Assembly: GCA_016794145.1 (NCBI GenBank)
Contig: JAEUKP010000007.1
Span: 1-53,856 of the forward strand
From: Alphaproteobacteria bacterium
GTDB taxonomy: Bacteria > Pseudomonadota > Alphaproteobacteria > Micavibrionales > Micavibrionaceae
DNA: 53,856 bases
Reading direction: 5' to 3'
In this document: piece after piece, positions 25,325 through 35,834 of the stretch
How the letters are laid out: each line of letters opens with the position of its first letter
Numbering within the stretch: the stretch's first letter is position 1
Notes under the pieces: generated by a model
The model's input: only the letters and a program-made list of their open reading frames with translations
Told to the model about the DNA's origin: nothing
Databases searched by the model: none
Translations under genes and position numbers: made by a program

Positions 25325-25837
25325 ATGAGATACGGATCAACCGCACGAAGAGTACGCAGTAACAATAGTGGAAGCAACAATGGTGGGAATAACAATTCTA
25401 ACCGAGGGGGCGGAAATCAGCAACGGCGAACATTCACGAATAAAAACAAGGTTTTTGATAGCAATGGACCTGATGTCCGCATTCGAGGGACAGCTTACCA
25501 GATTATTGAAAAATATCTGACTCTGGCGAAAGATTCGGCGTCTGCTGGTGATCGGGTTCTCGCGGAAAGTTACCTGCAATATGCCGAGCATTATCAACGG
25601 ATTATCAGCTCATGGGAAGATGAGTATGCACCAGATCCGTTTGACCCGCGTTACGAGGAAACGTCGGCGGCGTATGTTCAATACCTGGCGATGAAGGCCA
25701 GCCAGCCAGCTTCTGTTGTGATGGAGGATGAAAACGAATCTTTGGGCAATCACCCGCAGCAATCTGATGACGATCTTGGGCTTCCAAGCAGCCTTGTTGC
25801 GGCTCCCCGTCAGGCGGCTGAATTGGCTGATGCTTGA
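25325..25837 (+). CDS. DUF4167 protein
   Basis: A 170-residue DUF4167 protein, found almost only in alphaproteobacteria, usually behind prmC. The first 45 residues are Asn/Gly/Arg/Ser-rich (SNNGGNNNSNRGGGNQQRR), which suggests RNA contact. The conserved block is VRIRGTAYQIIEKYLTLAKD then SYLQYAEHYQRII. The rest is acidic and low complexity. GGAGAG precedes the ATG. A terminator follows at 25876. Confidence 0.85.
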   Translation: MRYGSTARRVRSNNSGSNNGGNNNSNRGGGNQQRRTFTNKNKVFDSNGPDVRIRGTAYQIIEKYLTLAKDSASAGDRVLAESYLQYAEHYQRIISSWEDEYAPDPFDPRYEETSAAYVQYLAMKASQPASVVMEDENESLGNHPQQSDDDLGLPSSLVAAPRQAAELADA

Positions 25838-25875
25838 TTTTAAAGCGGCTATATTTTCTAATTTTCATTTTTATG

Positions 25876-25914
25876 ATCCCTGCTCATTTTATAAACAGAG
25901 CAGGGATTATTTTA
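25876..25914 (+). terminator. Rho-independent terminator of the DUF4167 gene
   Basis: An exact 10-bp stem (atccctgctc, 25876-25885; gagcagggat, 25898-25907) followed by tatttta. It lies about 40 bp after the DUF4167 stop. The remaining sequence to 26149 contains GC-rich short inverted segments near 25941-25986 but no gene. Confidence 0.8.
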
Positions 25915-26149
25915 TAGCCAAGCCCATAAATATTTTGTTACCCCGTTCGGTCGGGGTTCCTCGGTTGTCGGGGATGACGACCGTCTAAATAATGATAGGT
26001 TTAGTCATAAAAATCCAAAGCCTGTTTTGTGATTTCTTTTTTATGGTCTTTAAACCGGTCGCTTCTTATTCATAATTATTGACGCATCTCATTTTTTCTG
26101 TTAGGGATGTGCTGCTTATTAATAAATATGAAAATAAAGTGTGACAAAA

Positions 26150-26575
26150 ATGGCTGAAAAACAATATAATCATTGCTATGATGGAGCTGTGGACGAAACG
26201 CTTCTTGTTCAAGGTTCTGGAAATACAGACTCTATTTTGATCGCTTGTCATCCATCTTTGACGGTTCCAATGACTCCAAAAACAGCTTTCCTGGTTGCTT
26301 CTCTTCTTTTTCATGTTGATGGATCTCTTGAAAAAAATTTCAGAATTCCGACAGCGAAAGACCTAAAGCTTATTTTTGAGGCCTCAAGAAAATCCCGAAA
26401 TTTGCTAAAAGGCTTCCCCGATGGTTATTATCTCTCATCAGATAGAGGTTTTTTCGGCCTCTGCGTTTATGCCCGATATTTTGGTAGGGGACCTCAAGAT
26501 GGATACAATGGCTGGGAGTGGGCAAATAAAAACTTTCATTCTTTCTTTGTTTATGATCTCCCCGCTCCAGGCTAA
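26150..26575 (+). CDS. Small orphan protein, weak DUF1566-like signature
   Basis: A 141-residue protein of unknown role, with no signal peptide. The segment RIPTAKDLKLIF ... LLKGFPDGYYLSSDRG ... YARYFGRG ... NFHSFFVYDLPAPG has the look of DUF1566/Lcl C-terminal domains (W/RLPT...GYYWSS), which occur in surface and fimbrial proteins. The similarity is by eye only. ATG 26150 is chosen over GTG 26141; neither has a clear ribosome-binding site. It ends in a short Pro-rich tail like several other orphans here. Confidence 0.5.
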   Translation: MAEKQYNHCYDGAVDETLLVQGSGNTDSILIACHPSLTVPMTPKTAFLVASLLFHVDGSLEKNFRIPTAKDLKLIFEASRKSRNLLKGFPDGYYLSSDRGFFGLCVYARYFGRGPQDGYNGWEWANKNFHSFFVYDLPAPG

Positions 26576-27003
26576 CGTTCACAAGATCTACAATTCTCAG
26601 AATGTCATGCTTGAGGTAGACACTCTCTCCCACAAGGATCGACGGTTGGGTGAAGAAAAGGGGAACCCTGGCTAGAGCGTGTGATGAATTTATAATCTTT
26701 TGGACTGCAAACCGTACTTTATCTATATCCCTTGGGCTTCTGTTTTTCAAATGCGTCCATGTATTCTGCGATAGGGTTCTCGTTACAAAATCTGTCAATT
26801 GATGATACGCCTTAGTGCCCGTTCAAAAATTTTTGGCGCATTTCTGGTGTTTTTATCATCCTCCGCCAAGTGGAGATTCTGCAAAAGCAAAACGGAATGC
26901 GCGCGGCGCCGCAAACGGTCGGGCAATGACGCACTTTATAGTATGACGCTAGAAAAGCGCGGATTTTTGAGGAAAAGTTTTTGGATAGCCACTTGGAATT
27001 GAA
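26576..27003. other. 428-bp gap without a supportable gene
   Basis: Open frames here lack start signals and familiar sequence. At 26814-26833 a motif tagtgcccgttcaaaaattt resembles the minus-strand sequence at 16046-16065. The octamers ccaagtgg and ccacttgg (near 26868 and 26989) form a widely spaced inverted pair. It may be a decayed mobile element. Confidence 0.4.
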
Positions 27004-29892
27004 TCATTTTATTTGAATTTTGCTATAAGCTCTCTTTTGTATCAATTTTTTGGGTTTCAGGAGAGGTGCCAGATATTGCCCCGTATAGCTGGACGGCACG
27101 GCAACAATATCTTCGGGGGTTCCGGTGGCAATAATTTGTCCGCCGCCATGTCCGCCTTCAGGGCCAATGTCAATGATCCAGTCCGCGGTTTTGATCACAT
27201 CCAGATTATGTTCGATGACGACCATCGTGTTGCCCGTGTCGACGAGTTTGTGCAGAACTTCGAGCAATTTGCGCACATCTTCGAAATGCAATCCCGTCGT
27301 GGGTTCGTCCAGAATATACAGGGTTTGCCCCGTGGCCCGCTTGGCCAGTTCCTTGGCCAATTTCACACGTTGGGCTTCGCCGCCGGACAGGGTTGTGGCG
27401 GGTTGTCCCACCTTGATATAATCCAATCCGACATCGCGCAGGGTTTGCAATTTGTTGCGAATGGCGGGTACGGCCTTAAAAAATTCTGTGGCGTCTTCGA
27501 TCGACATGTCCAACACGTCACTGATGGATTTATCCCGATATTTCACGTCCAGCGTTTCGCGGTTGTACCGCTTTCCCTGACATTCTTCGCAGGTCACATA
27601 GACATCGGGCAAAAAGTGCATTTCGATTTTGATAACGCCATCGCCCTGACATGCTTCACATCGCCCGCCCTTGACGTTAAAGGAAAACCGGCCAGGGCCA
27701 TATCCACGGGCTTTGGCTTCGGGGAGTCCCGCGAACCATTCGCGGATCGGGGTAAAGCATCCGGTATAGGTCGCAGGGTTCGAGCGCGGAGTCCGCCCGA
27801 TGGGAGATTGGTCAATGTCGATGACTTTGTCGAGATAATCCAGCCCTTCGATGCGGTCATGCGGAGCGGGAATATGTGCGGCCTTCATCAATTTCTTGCT
27901 GGCGGCTTTGAATAGCGTATCAATGGTCAGGGTGGATTTCCCGGATCCGGAGACCCCTGTAATACAGGTAAACGTACCCAGAGGAATTTCGGCGGTCACC
28001 TGTTTCAGGTTATTGCCGCAGGCCCCGACAACACGCAGGATTTCGGCTTTTTTCCCGTTTTTCTTTCCGGCACGGCGCGTTGTGGGGACAGAAATTTCCC
28101 GTTGGCCGGTCATATAGGCCGCTGTGATACTGTCGGGGGATGCAAAGACCTGCTCCGGTGTTCCCATGGCCACAATCTGCCCACCATGCACTCCGGCCCC
28201 CGGCCCCATATCGACCAGGTAATCGGCGGCCCGAATGGCATCTTCGTCATGTTCGACGACCAGCACAGTGTTGCCGATATTCCGCAAGTGATTCAAGGTT
28301 TCCAGCAAGCGGTGGTTGTCGCGTTGGTGTAACCCGATGGAGGGTTCATCCAGAACATACAACACGCCCGTCAGGCCCGACCCGATCTGGGATGCCAGCC
28401 GGATACGTTGGCTTTCTCCGCCGGATAATGTACCAGAGGCGCGATCCAGTGACAGATAATCCAGCCCGACATTGACCAGAAATTGCAGCCGTTCGTTGAT
28501 CTCTTTCAAAATGCGTGTGGCAATATCGTTGTGCTGTTTGCTCAGATATTGGGGAAGGGCCGAGAACCAGTCCCGTGCGTCCAGAATGGAAAAATGTGTG
28601 GCATCCGAAATATGCGTGCCTTTGATTTTAACCGCCAGAGCTTCGGGTTTCAGACGGGCTCCGTGGCAGGATTCGCATTCGGCACTGGATTGATATTTGG
28701 AATATTCCTCGACCATCATCGCGCTGTCGGTTTCACGGAATTTGCGTTCCAGATTGGGAATGACGCCCTCAAATGGTTTGTCATCACTGTAACTGCGTTT
28801 GCCTTCCCCATAATGGAAGGTAATGGGGGCGTCGCCACTGCCGTATAAAATAACGTCCTTGAGTTTTTCAGGCAGGTCTTTCCACGGCGTATAAATATCG
28901 CATTTAAAGGCGGCGCACACATCCTGCAGAGCGCTGAGATAATATTTGGCAAAGGTTTTTGACCATGGCTCTACGGCTCCGTCGGCGATGGTTTTGCTCT
29001 CATCCGGAATGACGAGCAGAGGGTCCATATACAGGGTAGCCCCTAATCCATCACAGGATGGGCAGGCCCCGTGGGGCGAGTTAAACGAGAACAGGCGGGG
29101 TTCGATTTCCGGAATGGTGAATCCGGAGACAGGGCAAGCAAATTTTTCCGAAAATAATGTCTCGGCTCCGCTTGTGGCGTCTTCGGCGATGCACAGACCG
29201 TCCGCCAGTTTCAGGGCGGTTTCCACGGAATCCGCCAAGCGGCTGCGAATATCATCCCGCACAACCAGACGATCGACAACCACAGAGATATCATGTTTCA
29301 GTTTTTTATCCAGAGCCGGAGCCTCGCCGATCTCGTAAATGGTGCCGTTGATTTTGACGCGTTGGAATCCTTTTGCCTGAAGATCTTTCAGTTCTTTTTT
29401 ATACTCACCTTTACGTCCACGGACCATCGGAGCCAGAAGATAGAGTTTGGTGCCTTCGGGCATCGCCATAATGCGGTCAACGATTTGGGTGATGGTCTGG
29501 CTTTCAATCGGCAGACCCGTCGCAGGGGAATAAGGAATACCCACCCGCGCCCATAACAGGCGCATATAATCGTAAATCTCGGTGACAGTTCCGACGGTCG
29601 AGCGTGGATTGCGGCTGGTTGTTTTTTGTTCAATCGAAATGGCGGGGGACAGACCTTCGATCGAATCCACATCCGGTTTCTGCATCATCTCGAGAAACTG
29701 ACGGGCATAGGATGACAGGCTTTCAACATACCGACGCTGGCCTTCGGCATAAATCGTGTCAAAGGCCAGAGACGATTTTCCCGATCCGGATAACCCCGTG
29801 ACCACAATCAATTTATCGCGTGGCAAATCCACGTTGATGTTTTTTAAATTATGTTCACGCGCACCGCGTACGGAAATGGTTGTCAGGGCCAT
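27004..29892 (-). CDS. uvrA: Excinuclease ABC subunit A
   Basis: Complete UvrA (962 residues), the damage sensor of nucleotide excision repair, a tandem ABC ATPase. First P-loop [12 protein letters not shown] (about 33), second [16 protein letters not shown] (about 650); signatures [12 protein letters not shown] and [15 protein letters not shown]. The second zinc site is intact (CEACQGDG ... CEECQGKR). The first shows CPVSG where many UvrA proteins have CPxCG, followed by CPSCDGLG; this looks like a lineage variant. No GTTC-N7-GTTC box is visible just upstream, unlike recA. It lies 118 bp downstream of recA on the same strand. Confidence 0.96.
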   Translation of the reverse strand: MALTTISVRGAREHNLKNINVDLPRDKLIVVTGLSGSGKSSLAFDTIYAEGQRRYVESLSSYARQFLEMMQKPDVDSIEGLSPAISIEQKTTSRNPRSTVGTVTEIYDYMRLLWARVGIPYSPATGLPIESQTITQIVDRIMAMPEGTKLYLLAPMVRGRKGEYKKELKDLQAKGFQRVKINGTIYEIGEAPALDKKLKHDISVVVDRLVVRDDIRSRLADSVETALKLADGLCIAEDATSGAETLFSEKFACPVSGFTIPEIEPRLFSFNSPHGACPSCDGLGATLYMDPLLVIPDESKTIADGAVEPWSKTFAKYYLSALQDVCAAFKCDIYTPWKDLPEKLKDVILYGSGDAPITFHYGEGKRSYSDDKPFEGVIPNLERKFRETDSAMMVEEYSKYQSSAECESCHGARLKPEALAVKIKGTHISDATHFSILDARDWFSALPQYLSKQHNDIATRILKEINERLQFLVNVGLDYLSLDRASGTLSGGESQRIRLASQIGSGLTGVLYVLDEPSIGLHQRDNHRLLETLNHLRNIGNTVLVVEHDEDAIRAADYLVDMGPGAGVHGGQIVAMGTPEQVFASPDSITAAYMTGQREISVPTTRRAGKKNGKKAEILRVVGACGNNLKQVTAEIPLGTFTCITGVSGSGKSTLTIDTLFKAASKKLMKAAHIPAPHDRIEGLDYLDKVIDIDQSPIGRTPRSNPATYTGCFTPIREWFAGLPEAKARGYGPGRFSFNVKGGRCEACQGDGVIKIEMHFLPDVYVTCEECQGKRYNRETLDVKYRDKSISDVLDMSIEDATEFFKAVPAIRNKLQTLRDVGLDYIKVGQPATTLSGGEAQRVKLAKELAKRATGQTLYILDEPTTGLHFEDVRKLLEVLHKLVDTGNTMVVIEHNLDVIKTADWIIDIGPEGGHGGGQIIATGTPEDIVAVPSSYTGQYLAPLLKPKKLIQKRAYSKIQIK

Positions 29893-29962
29893 AATTCAAC
29901 TTATCTTTCTGTCGGAATATCCCGAAGATATATAGGATAAGAGACTTAAAAGGGAAGGTTTT

Positions 29963-29992
29963 ATGATGCCCCCTTCAAAAAGGAGGCATCAT
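29963..29992 (-). terminator. Hairpin between recA and uvrA
   Basis: The arms atgatgcc (29963-29970) and ggcatcat (29985-29992) pair exactly, with an extra inner stem. It begins 19 bp after the recA stop. There is no T tract behind it on the minus strand, so it may be a weak terminator or RNA stabiliser. Confidence 0.4.
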
Positions 29993-30010
29993 ATAGAGGT
30001 TATCAGTTCG

Positions 30011-31150
30011 TTACGCCGATTTTTTGGATTTTGATGGGGCTGGAGTATCGTCATCCATAACATCCAGGGCGGCATCGGCTGCTTCGTCGGCATCTGGCCC
30101 GGCCAACATGGCATCGGCCACAACACCGGCTTTCATGCGGATCTGGTTTTCCAGTTTGGCGGCTAATTCAGGGTTGTCGCGCATAAATTGTTTGGCATTT
30201 TCGCGTCCTTGCCCAACGCGTTGCCCGTCATAAGAGAACCATGCGCCGGATTTTTCCACCAGATTGGCCTGAACCCCCAGATCAATCAATTCACCCATCT
30301 TGGAAATACCTTCGCCATACATAATATCGAATTTCACTTCGCGGAAAGGAGGGGCCATTTTGTTTTTGACGACTTTGACCTTGGTTTCGTTGCCTGTGAC
30401 CGCCTCTTTATCCTTGATCGACCCGATACGACGAATGTCGAGTCGGACAGAGGCATAGAATTTTAGGGCATTCCCGCCTGTTGTGGTTTCCGGAGACCCG
30501 AACATAACCCCGATTTTCATCCGGATCTGGTTGATAAAGATCACCACGGTGCGGGAACGGGAAATCGACCCTGTAATTTTGCGCAAGGCTTGCGACATCA
30601 AACGGGCTTGCAATCCCATGTGACTATCGCCCATTTCGCCTTCGAGTTCGGCGCGAGGCACCAAAGCGGCCACCGAGTCAATCACCAGAACATCCAAAGC
30701 ACCGGAGCGAACGAGTGTATCCGCGATTTCCAGAGCCTGCTCGCCTGTATCCGGTTGCGAGATCAATAAATTGTCGAGGTTACAGCCCAGTTTTTTGGCG
30801 TAGGAGGGGTCAAGCGCATGTTCGGCATCGACGATCGCACAGGTGCCGCCTGCTTTTTGCGCTTCGGCAATGACTTGCAGTGCCAGCGTGGTTTTCCCCG
30901 ACGATTCCGGCCCGAAAATTTCGATGATGCGTCCGCGTGGCAACCCACCAATCCCCAAAGCGATATCCAATCCCAAAGACCCTGTCGAAATGGCTTCGAC
31001 ATCCATTTTATTGGTGTCGTCTCCCGACAATTTCATGATCGATCCTTTGCCAAAGGCGCGTTCGATTTGGGAGAGGGCGGCTTCGAGAGCTTTGCCTTTT
31101 TCGGAGTTCTTGTCCATGGTTTCTGATCCTTTAAATGGGGTAACTGACAT
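30011..31150 (-). CDS. recA: Recombinase RecA
   Basis: RecA (379 residues from ATG 31150) drives homologous recombination and triggers LexA self-cleavage. Seen: [19 protein letters not shown], the P-loop [30 protein letters not shown], and the L2 segment [29 protein letters not shown] lies upstream of ATG 31150; ATG 31117 is also possible with its own AAAGGA. The open frame to 31273 would run through the SOS box and is rejected. Regulation by LexA is indicated by the box at 31226. Confidence 0.97.
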   Translation of the reverse strand: MSVTPFKGSETMDKNSEKGKALEAALSQIERAFGKGSIMKLSGDDTNKMDVEAISTGSLGLDIALGIGGLPRGRIIEIFGPESSGKTTLALQVIAEAQKAGGTCAIVDAEHALDPSYAKKLGCNLDNLLISQPDTGEQALEIADTLVRSGALDVLVIDSVAALVPRAELEGEMGDSHMGLQARLMSQALRKITGSISRSRTVVIFINQIRMKIGVMFGSPETTTGGNALKFYASVRLDIRRIGSIKDKEAVTGNETKVKVVKNKMAPPFREVKFDIMYGEGISKMGELIDLGVQANLVEKSGAWFSYDGQRVGQGRENAKQFMRDNPELAAKLENQIRMKAGVVADAMLAGPDADEAADAALDVMDDDTPAPSKSKKSA

Positions 31151-31225
31151 TATCTTATTCCTTTTTGCCCGATTCGTTTGTTTTTTCCTATAACTCATTT
31201 GTACCACATTTGTTCTTTTTGTAAA

Positions 31226-31240
31226 GAACAAAAAAAGAAC
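31226..31240 (-). promoter_or_regulatory. LexA (SOS) box of recA
   Basis: On the minus strand the sequence reads GTTC-TTTTTTT-GTTC, exactly the direct-repeat GTTC-N7-GTTC operator of alphaproteobacterial LexA. It lies 76 bp before the recA start. An adjacent GTTC at 31212 makes an inverted arrangement with the first half-site as well. Confidence 0.88.
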
Positions 31241-31271
31241 AGATTTTATTTTTCCTTTTACAAGGCCGATC

Positions 31272-31305
31272 ACAACAAAAAACCTTGTGCAAGATGCACA
31301 AGGTT
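31272..31305 (-). terminator. Rho-independent terminator of the CheY-like gene
   Basis: An exact 10-bp stem (aaccttgtgc, 31281-31290; gcacaaggtt, 31296-31305) with a 5-nt loop, followed on the minus strand by a run of T. It separates the receiver gene upstream from the recA promoter. Confidence 0.88.
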
Positions 31306-31361
31306 AAGGTTTTGTGTGGGGCAGATGTGAAAAAATAGAGATCGGATAAAACAGCCTCTCC

Positions 31362-31826
31362 TTAAATTGTGTAGGCGGCTGTTCCAGATTCGGTGTCAAT
31401 AGATGTAAATAAAAAGCTTGAATGATTAGAAGATACTTTTGTGACCTTCCGTTCTAGTTCTGCTAAAGAAAAAGGTTTCAGAATATAGGCATATATACCG
31501 TTGTCTTTAGCATGAATCACCGTTTCCTCATCATTTCTACCTGTCACAATGATAAAAGGAATTTCGGGATTGTTTTTTTTAAGATGCGCATAAAGCTCTG
31601 CCCCTGTCATATTCGGCATATTCCAGTCAGAGAGAACAATTCCGCGCCAATGTTTATTTTCATTTAAAAAGGCAATCGCATCCGGACCACTTTTCTTTTC
31701 AGTGATATCTTTGAAGCCAAGCTCATGCAAAAGATCAATCAAAAGTTCTCGTGATGCACTGTCATCATCAATGACAAGCGCAGGTGCACCGGTAAAAGTC
31801 GATAAGTCCGACATATTATTTTTCAT
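31362..31826 (-). CDS. Single-domain response regulator (CheY-like)
   Basis: A stand-alone receiver (154 residues) with a complete phosphorylation site: acidic pair in LVIDDDSAS, acceptor Asp in IVLSDWNMPNMTG, Thr in FIIVTGRND, Lys in YILKPFS. No output domain; a 25-residue C-terminal extension follows. Such proteins act in phosphorelays, chemotaxis or motility. It is divergent from the Tad pilus genes, with 226 bp between, so a link to pilus control is possible but not shown. No kinase gene is present in the window. Confidence 0.88.
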   Translation of the reverse strand: MKNNMSDLSTFTGAPALVIDDDSASRELLIDLLHELGFKDITEKKSGPDAIAFLNENKHWRGIVLSDWNMPNMTGAELYAHLKKNNPEIPFIIVTGRNDEETVIHAKDNGIYAYILKPFSLAELERKVTKVSSNHSSFLFTSIDTESGTAAYTI

Positions 31827-32052
31827 GAAATACTCCCACCCAGAAGATTATTCACACCATATACTTTTTGAGTACTCTATACTTTATAAGTATACCTTGC
31901 TTTGGGTAAAGAAAGTATTAAACCCCAGAAAATCTGCTACAAGCAAGTGAAATCTAACAGTTCCAAACCCGATTAAGTTAACCTCTGCTTTATACTCGAC
32001 CTCTATAATGGAAGGTGAAAAAAGTAAAAAAATCTTGGGTACAGTCGGTTAA

Positions 32053-33309
32053 ATGATGAATAATTCTTTGGGGTCTAATACTTTTGTTCTGCTTCCTGCA
32101 GCAAGCGTAGCTCTTTTTATAAAAGACAGCGACATCCGTCAGGCCGCTTTATCGTTGACGGGTGATTGGCGTTTTGCGCGTGTTAAAATCGAAGTCATAG
32201 ACGGAGATGTCGAAACGGCAATCGATTATTATGCAGATAAAACATCTCCTGATTTGTTGATCGTTGAAACACTTGAAATTACAGACGGGTTTTCCGATCG
32301 TTTGGATGTTCTTGGCGGGCATTGTGCGGACACAACTGCAGCCGTTGTTGTTGGTCCTGTAAATGATGTCTATCTTTACCGTAAATTAATAGACATGGGG
32401 GTCAGTGATTACCTTGTAAAGCCTTTGAATGCAGACGTTTTGGGGGCTGTATTTTCAAAAATACTGACAGAACGATTGGGGGCACAAGATAGCCAGTTAA
32501 TCGGATGCATCGGAGCCAAGGGAGGCGTTGGAACATCTTCTTTATCATATGTTCTATCCGATGTGTTGGCTAATTCCCTTGGACAAAAAACAGTGGTGTT
32601 AGATGCTGCCGGAGGATGGTCTTATTTAAGTGTTGCAATGGGTAGGGAGAGCATTACAAATTTACATGAAGTCGCACGGACGTCTTTATCCGCAGATAAG
32701 GATTCTTTTTCACGCATGGTTGTTCCCGTTGGCGAAAAGTTATCTTTTCTGGCAACAGGAGCCGAGCCATTGATGGAAGATAGCGTTTCAGCAGATAGTT
32801 TCGAATTTATTATCAACCGGCTCATGCAAACATATCCTGTTGTTGTCGTTGATTTATCTGGGGCAAGCATTGATATTTGCCGTCATATTCTGGCGCGGGC
32901 TAATGATATTGTTGTTGTGTCGACACCGACCTTATCATCACTTCGTTCTGCCCGTGCCTTAATTCAAGAGGCCAAAACAATTCGTGGAGAAAAAGAAGAC
33001 GGAATTCATATTGTCTTAAACCAAAAAGGCATTGGATCCGGGTCTGAGGTATCTGAAAATGATGTCGCAATTGCTTTGAAAATGAAACCAGAATTAGTCA
33101 TTCCCTTTCTACCAAAATTGTTCGGTATCGCAGAGTCTCAAGGAAAATTATTATCAATGATTGCAGGGGCCGGAGAGATATTATCCGATGTTAAAACGTT
33201 CTTGGAAAAGAAAATTGGTATCGTTCTTGATAAATCAACCAGTTTGGAAGCTGGACCTGAAAAATCAGGACTTCTGCGTGGGTTGTTACATAAAATGAAA
33301 AAGAAATAA
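32053..33309 (+). CDS. cpaE: Tad pilus localisation ATPase CpaE/TadZ
   Basis: A 418-residue CpaE/TadZ protein that positions the Tad/Flp pilus machine at the pole. The N-terminal receiver-like domain is atypical (residues about 1-145, ending MGVSDYLVKPLNADVL). A MinD/ParA-like ATPase follows, with the deviant Walker A CIGAKGGVGTSSLSY and Walker B YPVVVVDLSG. It opens a four-gene block and is followed by cpaF after 18 bp. Confidence 0.9.
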   Translation: MMNNSLGSNTFVLLPAASVALFIKDSDIRQAALSLTGDWRFARVKIEVIDGDVETAIDYYADKTSPDLLIVETLEITDGFSDRLDVLGGHCADTTAAVVVGPVNDVYLYRKLIDMGVSDYLVKPLNADVLGAVFSKILTERLGAQDSQLIGCIGAKGGVGTSSLSYVLSDVLANSLGQKTVVLDAAGGWSYLSVAMGRESITNLHEVARTSLSADKDSFSRMVVPVGEKLSFLATGAEPLMEDSVSADSFEFIINRLMQTYPVVVVDLSGASIDICRHILARANDIVVVSTPTLSSLRSARALIQEAKTIRGEKEDGIHIVLNQKGIGSGSEVSENDVAIALKMKPELVIPFLPKLFGIAESQGKLLSMIAGAGEILSDVKTFLEKKIGIVLDKSTSLEAGPEKSGLLRGLLHKMKKK

Positions 33310-33327
33310 CAAGGTCATAAGGTCATA

Positions 33328-34851
33328 ATGGCATTTGGTAAAAAAGGATATTCGTCAGATCAGCCTACAGAGCCCAAAAATCATAAGGGGTCTGTTGCGC
33401 ATGCTGAGTCGGGGTCGCCATCATCGACTGGTTCTATCGCACCAGCCTCCGAAACTCCTATTTCTTCTTCTCCTTCTCCTTCCTCTATTGGAACGGCCTC
33501 TATTGACTCTAGCTTTATGAGCGATGAGGCAGAAAAAATACATGTCACGTCAAATGCAGCCGAAAATGACTCTATGACTGTTCTTCGGTTGCAGCGCGCA
33601 CGGACCCGTATTTGGTCAGATTTACGCGATGGGATCGATTTAAAAGCATTGGCAAGAATGGACAGTAAGGCCGCTCGCGAAGAAGTCAAAACCGCTGTTG
33701 AGGAAATCGCGCGATTTAGAAATCTGGACCTGACACCTCTTGAGATGACTCAAATTGCTAAAGAATGCGGCGATGATATGCTGGGTTATGGTCCGCTGGA
33801 AATATTATTGGCAGAAGATGGAATCGCAGACATCATGATTAATGGTCCTGATACCGTCTATGTCGAACGCAAAGGAAAGATCCAGAAAACAGATATAAAA
33901 TTTCGTGACAATCAACATCTGGTGACAATTTGCCAGAGAATTGTTGGTGCTATTGGTCGTCGTGTTGATGAATCATCCCCGATATGTGATGCCCGGTTGC
34001 CGGATGGATCACGCGTCAATGCGATTATTCCTCCTTTGGCTGTTGATGGGGCTTGCATGACCATTCGTAAATTTGCCAAAGACAAATTAACATTGGAAAA
34101 ATTGTTGGAATTTGGCGCAATGACTCCTAGTTGTGCCAAATTGATCATGGCAATCGGTCGATGTCGTACAAATGTTCTGGTCTCTGGCGGAACGGGTTCC
34201 GGAAAAACAACTATGCTAAACTGTCTGACTCGTTATATCGAAGCAGGTGAACGTATTATTACATGTGAAGATGCATGTGAATTACAATTGCAACAGCCCC
34301 ATGTTGTTAGACTGGAAACCCGACCTGCAAATCTGGAAGGGGTTGGTGAAGTCACGATGCGTGATTTAATCAAGAATTGCCTAAGGATGCGCCCTGAACG
34401 GATTATTGTAGGTGAGGTAAGGGGCCCAGAGGCATTTGACCTGCTTCAGGCCATGAATACAGGGCATGATGGATCGATGGGAACAGTTCATGCTAACAAT
34501 CCACGTGAGGCTTTATCGCGTATGGAGAATATGATTGCCATGGGAAATCTTAATATTCCTCAGTCTGCGGTTAGGGAACAAATTGCCTCTGCCGTCAATG
34601 TCATTATTCAGGTCCAACGCCTGCGCGATGGGTCCCGCAAAGTAACCCATGTCACTGAAATAACAGGCATGGAAGGCGAAGTGGTTACCATGCAAGATCT
34701 ATTCATTCTCGATATTCTTGGTGAGGATGCCAATGGAAAATTGGTTACAAAACTTCGATCAACAGGGATGCGCCCAAAATTCTATGATAAGGCCCGGGCT
34801 TTCGGGGTCGAACAATTGGTCTTGGACGCAATGGAAGAGTCATATGGGTGA
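33328..34851 (+). CDS. cpaF: Tad pilus assembly ATPase CpaF/TadA
   Basis: The secretion ATPase of the Tad/Flp pilus (507 residues), a bifunctional extension/retraction motor in this family. A Ser/Pro-rich N-terminus (about 20-65) precedes the N-domain (GYGPLEILLAEDGIADIMIN) and the RecA-like core with P-loop VSGGTGSGKTTMLN, the Asp/His boxes around CEDACELQL and the Walker B RIIVGEVRGPEAFD; MGTVHANNPREAL follows. Its stop is 6 bp before tadB. Confidence 0.95.
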   Translation: MAFGKKGYSSDQPTEPKNHKGSVAHAESGSPSSTGSIAPASETPISSSPSPSSIGTASIDSSFMSDEAEKIHVTSNAAENDSMTVLRLQRARTRIWSDLRDGIDLKALARMDSKAAREEVKTAVEEIARFRNLDLTPLEMTQIAKECGDDMLGYGPLEILLAEDGIADIMINGPDTVYVERKGKIQKTDIKFRDNQHLVTICQRIVGAIGRRVDESSPICDARLPDGSRVNAIIPPLAVDGACMTIRKFAKDKLTLEKLLEFGAMTPSCAKLIMAIGRCRTNVLVSGGTGSGKTTMLNCLTRYIEAGERIITCEDACELQLQQPHVVRLETRPANLEGVGEVTMRDLIKNCLRMRPERIIVGEVRGPEAFDLLQAMNTGHDGSMGTVHANNPREALSRMENMIAMGNLNIPQSAVREQIASAVNVIIQVQRLRDGSRKVTHVTEITGMEGEVVTMQDLFILDILGEDANGKLVTKLRSTGMRPKFYDKARAFGVEQLVLDAMEESYG

Positions 34852-34857
34852 TCTTTT

Positions 34858-35826
34858 ATGTCGATCATGGGAATAGCGCTGTTATTGCTTATTAGTTTTC
34901 TTATCATTGGTGGAATGGTAGGAGGTGTTTTTCTTTTAAATAAAAAAGAACAAAAAAACAGGGTTCTTCATATTATTACAGGACAAACCCGCCCTGAAAA
35001 ACAAAAGAAAGATGAGTCTCCGCATAAACGGCGTGCCAATATGGCGAAACGCCTTCATAAGGAAGGCGCAGAATCTCAAAAAGCTTCACCAATTGAACTC
35101 TTGATCCGTCAATCTGGATGGCAGATGAGTGTTGGTAAATTTTGGGTCATTTCTCTTTTTTCGGGTCTGATCATGATGGGGATCGGAAAAATATGTGGTC
35201 AGGGACTGCCGATGATTATTATGCTTGGGATTATTGGTGTCTTTGGAGTTCCACGCTTTGTTTTAAAATTCAAAATGAATAGGCGGCAGAAAAAGTTTCT
35301 AGAAGAATTTCCGGATGCTTTGGAATCTATGGTGCGCCTTCTAAAGGCCGGGATGCCTGTGGGAGAGGCTATTGCTATGGTCTCCCGCGAGTTTACAGGC
35401 CCCGTCGGCGAGGAAATGTCAAAAGTCTACGAAGAACAAAAAATAGGTATTCCGATGGCAGAGGCTTGTCTCCACGCCGCAGAGCGGATGCCAATTACAG
35501 AAATGCAAATGTTTGCAACAGGAATTGCGATTCAACAACAAACCGGATCTTCGTTGTCAGAGATTCTTATCAATCTTGCAAAGGTTATTCGTGCCAGGTT
35601 TCGATTGAAACGTAAGGTTCAGGCATTGTCGGCAGAGGCAAAAGCCTCTGCGATGATTATCGGATCGCTTCCTTTGTTGGTTGGTGTCGGTATGACTTTG
35701 ATTAACCCTGATTACATGGACCCATTATACAACACATTGAAAGGAAAGTTCTTTCTTTATGGTGCTATCGGATGGATGGCATGCGGTGTTTTGGTTATGA
35801 AACAAATGATTAACTTCAGGATCTAG
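34858..35826 (+). CDS. tadB: Tad pilus inner membrane platform protein TadB
   Basis: A 322-residue GspF-domain protein, one half of the platform on which CpaF acts. An N-terminal helix (IALLLLISFLIIGGMVGGVFLL) is followed by two central helices, the cytosolic domain with FPDALESMVRLLKAGMPVGEA, and C-terminal helices. The gene pair tadB-tadC behind cpaF is the standard order. Confidence 0.9.
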   Translation: MSIMGIALLLLISFLIIGGMVGGVFLLNKKEQKNRVLHIITGQTRPEKQKKDESPHKRRANMAKRLHKEGAESQKASPIELLIRQSGWQMSVGKFWVISLFSGLIMMGIGKICGQGLPMIIMLGIIGVFGVPRFVLKFKMNRRQKKFLEEFPDALESMVRLLKAGMPVGEAIAMVSREFTGPVGEEMSKVYEEQKIGIPMAEACLHAAERMPITEMQMFATGIAIQQQTGSSLSEILINLAKVIRARFRLKRKVQALSAEAKASAMIIGSLPLLVGVGMTLINPDYMDPLYNTLKGKFFLYGAIGWMACGVLVMKQMINFRI

Positions 35827-35834
35827 ATCTTAAA

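Noticed and set aside
26370..26798. 142-codon minus-strand open frame
   Set aside because: Overlaps the better-supported plus-strand orphan, lacks a start signal and has no recognisable sequence.
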